Shown here in pieces: positions 1 through 5,704 of a stretch of DNA of 5,863 nucleotides (position 1 is the first letter of the stretch; each line of letters opens with the position of its first letter). The notes beneath the pieces are model-generated. The model made no database searches, was not told the origin of the DNA, and was given only the letters and a program-made list of their open reading frames with translations. Made by a program: the position numbers and the translations under genes. This stretch comes from Mycobacteriaceae bacterium (GTDB lineage: Bacteria > Actinomycetota > Actinomycetes > Mycobacteriales > Mycobacteriaceae): contig JAFAWC010000009.1 of the NCBI GenBank assembly GCA_019242135.1, positions 1 to 5,863 on the forward strand, given 5' to 3'.

Positions 1-936
1 TTCACCGGGCGCGATGCGCCATTCCAAGTCGCGCAGTACCGGCCGGCCGGCGAACGACACCGACACGTCGAGCAAGTCGATGACGTCCTTGCCCAGTCGG
101 GCGGTCGCCAACTTCGCCAGTTCGACCGTGTCGCGCAGCGGCGGCACTGCGGCGATCAGCTGGTTGGCGGCTTCTACCCGGAATTTGGGTTTGGATGTGC
201 GCGCCGGCGCGCCACGCCGGAGCCAGGCCAGCTCCTTGCGTAGCAGGTTCTGCCGCTTGGACTCAGCGGCGGCCGACTGGCGGTCCCGCTCGACCCGCTG
301 CAACACATAGGCTGCGTAACCGCCTTCGAACGGTTCCACGATGCCGTCGTGCACTTCCCATGTCGTGGTGGCCACCTCGTCCAAGAACCAGCGATCGTGG
401 GTGACCAGCAGCAGGCCGCCGGAAGTGCGCATGCGTTGCCGCAGATGCCCGGCGAGCCACGTAATGCCCTGGATATCAAGGTGGTTGGTGGGCTCGTCGA
501 GTGCAATCACGTCCCAGTCGTCGATCAGCAGCGCGGCCAGCTGCACCCGCCGCCGCTGTCCGCCGCTCAGCGTGGCGATGTCGGCGTCCCACGCGATGTC
601 GGCGACCAGCCCGGCGACGACTTCGCGGATCCGCGGGTCAGCCGCCCATTGATGTTCGGGGCGATCACCGACCAGCGTCCAGCCGACGCTGCGGGCAGCG
701 TCGAGGGTGTCGGCCTGGCTCAGCGCACCGACCCGTAAACCGCTGCGCCACGTCACGCGGCCGGAGTCCGGCTGGACCGTCCCGGTGAGCAACCCGAGCA
801 GGCTGGATTTGCCGTCGCCGTTACGTCCGACGATGCCGACACGCGCGCCGTCGTCGACCCCGAGGCTCAGTGACTCGAAGACGACCTGAGTCGGGTAAGC
901 CAGGTGTACGGCCTCGGCCCCCAGCAGGTGCGCCAC
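1..936 (-). CDS. ABC-F family ATPase, Uup-like (N-terminal part, runs off left edge)
   Basis: The 312 visible codons encode the first nucleotide-binding domain and inter-domain linker of a duplicated-ATPase ABC-F protein. These are soluble, have no membrane domain, and act on the ribosome (translation rescue or antibiotic target protection) rather than in transport. Visible motifs: Walker A GRNGDGKSS at residues 37-45, Q-loop Gln near 74, signature LSGGQ at 123-127, Walker B with the ABC-F hallmark LDEPTNHLD at 146-154, and the switch THD at 179-181. The charged linker (about 205-265) contains KELAWLRRGAPARTSKPK, close to the Uup-type linker. The window ends at residues APGE, just before the expected second Walker A. 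The GTG at 936 is chosen because the protein begins at the usual distance before the first beta strand and no other in-frame start is near upstream; a -10-like box lies at leaderless spacing. It is divergent from the lipase/synthetase gene. Annotations of such genes as macrolide transport ATP-binding proteins are common but unproven. Confidence 0.93.
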   Translation of the reverse strand, partial: MAHLLGAEAVHLAYPTQVVFESLSLGVDDGARVGIVGRNGDGKSSLLGLLTGTVQPDSGRVTWRSGLRVGALSQADTLDAARSVGWTLVGDRPEHQWAADPRIREVVAGLVADIAWDADIATLSGGQRRRVQLAALLIDDWDVIALDEPTNHLDIQGITWLAGHLRQRMRTSGGLLLVTHDRWFLDEVATTTWEVHDGIVEPFEGGYAAYVLQRVERDRQSAAAESKRQNLLRKELAWLRRGAPARTSKPKFRVEAANQLIAAVPPLRDTVELAKLATARLGKDVIDLLDVSVSFAGRPVLRDLEWRIAPGE

Positions 937-943
937 TGTGCGA

Positions 944-972
944 ACCCTAGCGGCGATCGCAAGCGCGGCGAA
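944..972 (-). promoter_or_regulatory. Candidate leaderless promoter of the ABC-F gene
   Basis: On the minus strand TAGGGT (949-944) fits the mycobacterial -10 pattern TANNNT. Its downstream edge is 7 bases from the GTG codon at 936, so transcription could start on or one base before the start codon. A weak -35-like TTCGCC lies at 972-967 with a 17-base spacer. The AGGG inside the same box (948-945) could instead act as a Shine-Dalgarno at 8-base spacing, so a leadered message from a promoter further upstream remains possible. This is a pattern match only. Confidence 0.4.
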
Positions 973-1025
973 GCCGGGCGCAGCGGGTCGCCGCCAAAGC
1001 CATCGGGGCAGGTACGCCGATGTGC

Positions 1026-1031
1026 CATGAT
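1026..1031 (+). promoter_or_regulatory. Weak -10 candidate for the lipase/synthetase gene
   Basis: CATGAT resembles a -10 hexamer and would give a 5' leader of about 45 bases before the GTG at 1082. No convincing -35 element is visible 16-18 bases upstream (that stretch is a G-rich run), and an overlapping TGTGAT at 1031-1036 is an alternative. The real promoter lies somewhere in the 145-bp divergent spacer 937-1081, or further left. Confidence 0.2.
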
Positions 1032-1070
1032 GTGATCGCTGCCAGCTGAAATGCCGCAGCAGTGTTTGTT

Positions 1071-1076
1071 GAGGAG
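1071..1076 (+). promoter_or_regulatory. Ribosome binding site of the lipase/synthetase gene
   Basis: GAGGAG sits five bases before the GTG codon at 1082. It decides the start in favour of this GTG; the next in-frame methionine is at residue 16. Confidence 0.8.
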
Positions 1077-1081
1077 CAGCG

Positions 1082-4051
1082 GTGGATCTGAACCTTTCGG
1101 CGGTCACACGACCCGTCGAGCGCCTGATGGCCACGGCACAGAACGGCCTGGAGGTGTTGCGGCTGGGAGGGCTGGAAACCGGAAGCCAGCCGTCGCCGTC
1201 GCAGATCGTCGAGAGCGCGTCGATGTACAAACTCCGGCGCTACTTCCCGCCGGACAGCCGCCCAGGGCAATCGCCGCCGGGCGCGCCCGTGCTCATGGTG
1301 CACCCGATGATGATGTCGGCGAACATGTGGGACGTCACCCGGAAAGACGGCGCGGTCGGCATCCTGCACAACGCCGGGCTGGACCCCTGGGTCATCGACT
1401 TCGGCTCGCCGGACAAGGTCGAGGGCGGTATGCGCCGCAACCTCGCCGACCACATCGTGGCGCTCAGCCAGGCCGTCGACACGGTGGGCGACGCCACCGG
1501 TCACGACGTGCACTTGGCGGGCTACTCGCAGGGTGGAATGTTCTGCTATCAGGGCGCGGCGTACCGGCGCTCGAAAAACATTGCCAGCATTGTCACTTTC
1601 GGTGCTCCGGTGGACACTCTGGCCGCGCTGCCGATGGGTATCCCGGCCAACCTCGGCGCCGCCGCCGCCAACTTCATGGCCGATCACATCTTCAACCGGC
1701 TGGACATCCCGAGTTGGCTGGCGCGTGCCGGTTTTCAGTTGATGGACCCCCTCAAGACGGCGCGGGCGCGCATCGATTTCTTACGCCAGCTGCACGACCG
1801 CGAGGCGTTGTTGCCGCGCGAACAGCAGCGCCGCTTCCTCGAATCGGAAGGCTGGATCGCCTGGTCCGGCCCGGCGGTCTCGGAACTGCTCAAGCAGTTC
1901 ATCGCGCACAACCGGATGATGACCGGGGGTTTCGCAATCAACGGCCAACTGGTCACCCTGACCGACATCACCTGCCCTGTGCTGGCTTTCGTCGGAGAGG
2001 TCGACGACATCGGACAGCCGGCCTCGGTGCGCGGCATTCAACGCGCCGCACCGAATGCCGAGGTGTACGAATACCGTCTGCGCACAGGACATTTCGGGCT
2101 GGTCGTAGGAACCAAGGCGGCCCAGCAGACCTGGCCGACGGTCGCCGAATGGGTGCAGTGGATCTCCGGCGGCGCCGACAAGCCGCCCAGCGTCATGCCG
2201 ATGGCCGACCAGCCGCCCGAGCACACCGACAGCGGTGTCGCGTTCCGCTCCCGGATCGCCCACGGGGTGGGCGAAGCATCCGAGGCGGCGCTCGCGCTGG
2301 CCCGCGGGGCGGCCGATGCCGTCGTCACCGCCAACAAGTCGGTGCGAACCATAGCGGTGGAAACCGCGCGCACCCTGCCTCGGTTGGCCAGGTTGGGCCA
2401 GATCAACGACCACACCAGGATCTCGCTGGGCCGCATCATCGGCGAACAGGCACACGACGCACCGAGGGGTGAGTTCTTCCTTTTCGACGGGCGGGTCCAC
2501 ACCTACGAAGCCGTGAACCGTCGCATCGACAACGTGGTGCGCGGCCTGATCCACGTCGGTGTGCGCCAGGGCGACCACGTCGGGGTGCTGATGGAGACCC
2601 GGCCCAGTGCGCTGGTCGCCATCGCCGCGCTGTCCCGGCTGGGCGCCGTCGCGGTCCTGATGACACCAGACAGTGATCTGGCCGCCGAAGCGCGGATCGG
2701 AAGAGTCTCCGAAATCCTCACCGACCCCACCAATCTCGACACCGCGCGCCAGCTGCCCGGCCACGTGCTGGTACTGGGCGGCGGGGAGTCCCGGGACTTG
2801 CACCTGCCCAAGGACGCCGACGTCATCGACATGGAACAGATCGATCCGGACGCGGTCGCCCTGCCGGCCTGGTACCGGCCCAACCCCGGGTTGGCGCAGG
2901 ACCTGGCGTTCATCGCGTTCACCTCGGCCAGCGGCGAGCTTGTTGCCAAACAGATCACCAACTTCCGGTGGGCGTTGTCGGCGTTCGGCACCGCCTCGAC
3001 GGCGGCCCTTAACCGCGGCGACACCGTGTACTGCCTTACGCCGCTGCACCACGAATCGGGTCTGCTGGTCAGCCTGGGCGGGGCCGTCGTCGGCGGCGCC
3101 CGCATCGCGCTGACCCGCGGGCTGCGCCCGGACCGGTTCCACGCCGAGGTGCACCAGTACGGCGTAACGGTGGTCTCCTACACCTGGACGATGCTGCGCG
3201 ATGTCATCGACGAGCCGGGCTTCGCGATGCACGGCAACCACCCGGTGCGGCTGTTCATCGGCTCGGGCATGCCAACCGGGTTGTGGCAACGCGTCATCGA
3301 CGTGTTCGCGCCCGCCCGGGTCGTCGAATTCTTCGCCACCACCGACGGGCAGGCGGTGCTGGCCAACGTATCCGGCGCCAAGATCGGCAGCAAGGGCCGC
3401 CCACTACCAGGCGGCGGCCAGGTCGAACTGGGCGCCTTTGACGCCAAGCACGACCTGATCCTGGAGAACGAGCGCGGCTTCGTCCAGGTCGCCGACGCCA
3501 ACCAGGTCGGCGTGCTGCTGGCCCAGGCGCGCGGGCCGATCGACCCGAGCGCCTCGGTGAAGAGGGGCGTCTTCGCGCCCGCCGACACGTGGGTGTCGAC
3601 CGAATTCTTGTTCCGCCGGGACGCCGACGGGGACTACTGGCTGCTCGGCAGACGAGGATCGCTGATCTGCACCGAGCGCGGAATCGTCTACTGCGAGCCC
3701 AGCACCGATGCGTTGGGCTTCATCCGAACGGTGGACCTGGCGGTGACCTACGGGGTCTCGCTACGTGGCCGACCGATCGCGGTGTCGGCGGTGACACTGC
3801 GGCCCGGCGCGACGGTGACCGCGGCCGACTTGACCGAAGCCCTGGCGGACCTGCCGATCGGCGTCGGGCCCGACATCGTGCATGTGGTGCCCGAAATACC
3901 GCTGAGCGCAACGTACCGGCCCACAGTCAGCGCCCTGCGCGCGGCGGGCATGCCCAAGCCGGGACGGCACGCGTGGTGGTTCGACCCGGCCGGACGGCAG
4001 TTCCGGCGGCTCACGGCCGCGGTTGTCACCGAGCTGGTCGGCGCGCGATAG
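1082..4051 (+). CDS. Bifunctional PhaC-like alpha/beta hydrolase (lipase) fused to acyl-CoA synthetase-like domain (Rv1683 type)
   Basis: The 989-residue protein has two enzyme-like domains. Residues about 45-360 form an alpha/beta hydrolase resembling class III PHA synthase (PhaC): an HPMM oxyanion-type turn at 74-77, nucleophile elbow GYSQG at 147-151 with Ser149, a likely acid Asp308 or Asp309 in VGEVDD, and His337 in TGHFG. Residues about 365-460 are a linker whose 387-438 part is Ala-rich and amphipathic. Residues about 462-989 resemble the ANL adenylate-forming superfamily, nearest the FATP/very-long-chain acyl-CoA synthetases (LFRRDADG at 843-850; FFATTDG at 750-756). Several catalytic positions differ: the P-loop reads TSASGELVAK (614-623), the ribose-binding Asp position holds Phe842, and the C-terminal catalytic Lys position holds Arg946. 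From memory, the M. bovis BCG homologue was found on lipid droplets and reported to have lipase and acyl-CoA synthase activity, so the expected role is triacylglycerol/acyl turnover. The GTG start is supported by GAGGAG five bases upstream. There is no signal peptide or clear membrane segment. It is followed after 7 bp by the Trm112-like gene. Confidence 0.93.
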   Translation: MDLNLSAVTRPVERLMATAQNGLEVLRLGGLETGSQPSPSQIVESASMYKLRRYFPPDSRPGQSPPGAPVLMVHPMMMSANMWDVTRKDGAVGILHNAGLDPWVIDFGSPDKVEGGMRRNLADHIVALSQAVDTVGDATGHDVHLAGYSQGGMFCYQGAAYRRSKNIASIVTFGAPVDTLAALPMGIPANLGAAAANFMADHIFNRLDIPSWLARAGFQLMDPLKTARARIDFLRQLHDREALLPREQQRRFLESEGWIAWSGPAVSELLKQFIAHNRMMTGGFAINGQLVTLTDITCPVLAFVGEVDDIGQPASVRGIQRAAPNAEVYEYRLRTGHFGLVVGTKAAQQTWPTVAEWVQWISGGADKPPSVMPMADQPPEHTDSGVAFRSRIAHGVGEASEAALALARGAADAVVTANKSVRTIAVETARTLPRLARLGQINDHTRISLGRIIGEQAHDAPRGEFFLFDGRVHTYEAVNRRIDNVVRGLIHVGVRQGDHVGVLMETRPSALVAIAALSRLGAVAVLMTPDSDLAAEARIGRVSEILTDPTNLDTARQLPGHVLVLGGGESRDLHLPKDADVIDMEQIDPDAVALPAWYRPNPGLAQDLAFIAFTSASGELVAKQITNFRWALSAFGTASTAALNRGDTVYCLTPLHHESGLLVSLGGAVVGGARIALTRGLRPDRFHAEVHQYGVTVVSYTWTMLRDVIDEPGFAMHGNHPVRLFIGSGMPTGLWQRVIDVFAPARVVEFFATTDGQAVLANVSGAKIGSKGRPLPGGGQVELGAFDAKHDLILENERGFVQVADANQVGVLLAQARGPIDPSASVKRGVFAPADTWVSTEFLFRRDADGDYWLLGRRGSLICTERGIVYCEPSTDALGFIRTVDLAVTYGVSLRGRPIAVSAVTLRPGATVTAADLTEALADLPIGVGPDIVHVVPEIPLSATYRPTVSALRAAGMPKPGRHAWWFDPAGRQFRRLTAAVVTELVGAR

Positions 4052-4054
4052 GAG
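4050..4054 (+). promoter_or_regulatory. Ribosome binding site of the Trm112-like gene, overlapping upstream stop
   Basis: AGGAG overlaps the last two bases of the TAG stop of the preceding gene and lies four bases before the ATG at 4059. It supports ATG 4059 rather than the upstream in-frame TTG at 4023, and implies translational coupling. Confidence 0.75.
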
Positions 4055-4058
4055 CACG

Positions 4059-4283
4059 ATGATCGACGAAACGTTGTTGAGCATTCTGGTGTGTCCTGCC
4101 GACCGCGGCCCGCTGCTGCTGATCGACAGTGGTGCTGCCGGGGTGCTGTACAACCCGCGGCTGCGGCGCGCCTATCGGATCGAAGACGGCATTCCGGTGT
4201 TGCTGGTCGAAGAAGCGGTTGACGTCAGCGATTCCGAGCACGCCCGCCTGATGGCGCGGGCGAACCAGGCAGAGCCCCAGTGA
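4059..4283 (+). CDS. Trm112/YcaR-like small protein (UPF0434 type, Rv1684-like)
   Basis: A 74-residue protein. Its N-terminus MIDETLLSILVCPADRGPL (1-19) and the core YNPRLRRAYRIEDGIPVLL (31-49) match the Trm112p-like/UPF0434 family, whose eukaryotic member is a small partner that activates several methyltransferases. The bacterial role is poorly known. Many family members carry CPxC as half of a zinc site; here it is CPAD, and Cys12 is the only cysteine in the protein, so a classical zinc site cannot form. From memory, actinobacterial versions often have this CP-acidic form, so it is probably a family trait rather than damage. The ATG at 4059 has AGGAG at 4-base spacing and lies 7 bp after the fusion gene, so the two are almost certainly one operon. 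The last 59 bases overlap the 3' end of the opposing TetR gene. A specific function in this lipid-related operon is not deducible. Confidence 0.85.
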   Translation: MIDETLLSILVCPADRGPLLLIDSGAAGVLYNPRLRRAYRIEDGIPVLLVEEAVDVSDSEHARLMARANQAEPQ

Positions 4284-4869
4284 GATAGCGCTGCAAGGTC
4301 GGCGCAATGGTTTCGGCGATCTGCTGAATCGGCAGCGATGCGAACGGCTCCAGTTCCACGATGTAGCGCGCCATCACGACCCCCACCAGCTGTGAAGCGA
4401 CGAACTGGACGCGAAGTACCCCGCTGCCCGGCGGATCGTCGACGCGGGGGCCGATCTCGCCGGCGATGACTTCTTGCACGAACGCACGAAAGAAGTGGAC
4501 CTCGGGGCCGACGACAACCGACCGTAGTGTGGCGATGACGCCGGCACCCATCTCGGAGTCCCAGAGCGGCAACAACAGCGACGGTATTGTGAAGCCAAGT
4601 TCTGACACGGGAACGTCACGCAACGGCACCAGGATGTCCATCGGGTCGATCGGGATACGAATCGCCGCGGCGAACAGTTTCTCTTTGGTGCCGTAGTAGT
4701 GATGCACCAGCGCGGAATCCACACCCGACGCGGCGGCCACCGCACGGACCGAGGTCTTGTGAAAACCATTGCGAGCAAACAGTTCCCGGGCGCTGTCGAG
4801 GATCCGCTGTCGGGTGTCGGAGGTGCCGGGCGGGCGGCCGGGCCGTTTGCGTGCGACGTTGCCAGCCAA
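4225..4869 (-). CDS. TetR-family transcriptional regulator (Rv1685c-like)
   Basis: A 214-residue TetR/AcrR regulator. A basic arm (KRPGRPPG, 8-15) precedes the N-terminal DNA-binding domain: QRILDSARELFARNGF (21-36), then the helix-turn-helix at about 38-58 ending in SALVHHYYGTKEKLF (52-66), the classic TetR recognition helix. Residues about 75-195 are the helical ligand/dimer domain, resembling the C-terminal class found in many actinobacterial TetRs; the ligand is unknown. The start is TTG at 4869. An in-frame stop sits about 30 bases upstream and there is no ATG or GTG in between, so TTG keeps the basic arm; no strong Shine-Dalgarno is visible. The gene begins 4 bp after the permease stop, so it is the last gene of the exporter operon and probably represses that operon with feedback from an exported compound (inference from context). 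The operator would be upstream of the ATPase, outside this window. Its end overlaps the Trm112-like gene tail to tail. Confidence 0.92.
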   Translation of the reverse strand: MAGNVARKRPGRPPGTSDTRQRILDSARELFARNGFHKTSVRAVAAASGVDSALVHHYYGTKEKLFAAAIRIPIDPMDILVPLRDVPVSELGFTIPSLLLPLWDSEMGAGVIATLRSVVVGPEVHFFRAFVQEVIAGEIGPRVDDPPGSGVLRVQFVASQLVGVVMARYIVELEPFASLPIQQIAETIAPTLQRYLTGALPGSPAPSGGRARNR

Positions 4870-4873
4870 CAGG

Positions 4874-5704
4874 CTACGACGTTCTGCGGCGCAGGGTCAC
4901 CGCGGCCAGACACAGCGCCACGACGGCGAACGCGAGCACCACGACGATGTCGCGGGTGGCCACCTGGGTCAGTTGCGGGTGAGCACCCACCTGCTGCAGC
5001 GCCTCCAAGGCGTAACTGGCGGGCAGGACGTCGCTGATCGCCCGCAGCCAGGTCGGCATCAGCGCCCGCGGCACAATGATGCCGGCCAGCAGCAGTTGCG
5101 GCACCATGACCAACGGTATGAACTGCACGGCCTGGAATTCCGTACGCGCGAAAGCACTACACAGCAGACCCAACCCGACGCCGAGGACCGCGTTGATGAT
5201 CGCGATCAGAAACACCCACACCGGGCTGCCGGCGGTGTCGAATCCGAGCACCCAGAACGACACAGCGCACGCTAGGCTGGCCTGGACGGCTGCGGCGACC
5301 GAAAACGCTGTGCCATAAGCCATCAGCAGGTCGAGCCGGCGCAGCGGAGTGGTAAGAATTCGCTCCAACGTGCCGGATGCGCGCTCCCGCTGCATCGTTA
5401 TCGAAGTGATGATGAACATCAGGAACAGTGGGAACAGGCCGAGCAGGATCAGACAGGCATTCTGGAACGGCGAAGGCGCGCCCGGCCAGTGCGGCGCCTC
5501 GTCGAACATGAAGTACATCAGCGTGATGACCAGCACGGGAACCAGCAGGATCATCGCGACGCTGCGACGGTCGGCGGCCAACTGGCGCAAAATGCGCGCA
5601 GTGGTGGCCGTGTAGGCCCGCAGTCCTATCCGGCTTTCGGCTCGGCCTTTTGCACGGTGCTGCGTCTGATGATGGACAGAAACGCTTCCTCCAGTGACGT
5701 GCAT
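4874..5704 (-). CDS. ABC-2 type exporter permease (Rv1686c-like)
   Basis: A 276-residue integral membrane protein of the ABC-2 (DrrB/NodJ-like) family, which forms the membrane channel of an exporter with the adjacent ATPase. Likely membrane helices are near residues 49-67, 82-103, 128-153, 162-184, 195-212 and 252-270. The family hallmark QRERASGTLERILTTPL (105-121), the cytoplasmic coupling segment, lies between helices 2 and 3. The amphipathic stretch at about 27-48 (LRAYTATTARILRQLAADRR) is the usual pre-helix of this family. The ATG at 5704 is favoured by AGAGGA six bases upstream, although this places the start 79 bp inside the ATPase gene. A shorter model from Met51 (5554) would lose the pre-helix and has no ribosome binding site; from memory the M. 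tuberculosis homologue is annotated at about that shorter length. The substrate is unknown: a drug, lipid or other hydrophobic compound is the usual guess. Confidence 0.9.
   Translation of the reverse strand: MHVTGGSVSVHHQTQHRAKGRAESRIGLRAYTATTARILRQLAADRRSVAMILLVPVLVITLMYFMFDEAPHWPGAPSPFQNACLILLGLFPLFLMFIITSITMQRERASGTLERILTTPLRRLDLLMAYGTAFSVAAAVQASLACAVSFWVLGFDTAGSPVWVFLIAIINAVLGVGLGLLCSAFARTEFQAVQFIPLVMVPQLLLAGIIVPRALMPTWLRAISDVLPASYALEALQQVGAHPQLTQVATRDIVVVLAFAVVALCLAAVTLRRRTS

Noticed and set aside
953..960. GCGATCGC palindrome in the divergent spacer
   Set aside because: An 8-base GC-rich palindrome is expected by chance in this composition. No second copy or spaced dyad suggests an operator.
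1029..1041. TGATGTGATCGCT as a CRP-like (TGTGA) half site upstream of the fusion gene
   Set aside because: Only one half matches (TGTGA at 1031-1035); no TCACA partner is found at the required distance.
947..1687. Minus-strand open frame of 246 codons across the divergent spacer
   Set aside because: Its composition is that of a shadow frame (Arg, His, Val runs), with no motif. It would cover both the spacer and the start of the fusion gene.
1051..2472. Plus-strand open frame of 473 codons in another frame over the fusion gene
   Set aside because: It overlaps the real gene entirely, is extremely Arg/Gly/Pro/His-rich, and has no motifs. The true frame carries the triad and adenylation-domain motifs.
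1781..3289. Minus-strand open frame of 502 codons antisense to the fusion gene
   Set aside because: Long antisense frames are expected in high-GC coding DNA. Its translation is rich in Arg, Gly, Gln, His and Pro, shows no recognisable domain, and lies opposite a well-supported enzyme gene.
4023..4058. Longer Trm112-like start at TTG 4023
   Set aside because: It would add 12 residues encoded inside the end of the preceding gene. The ATG at 4059 has AGGAG at ideal spacing and matches the family's N-terminus.
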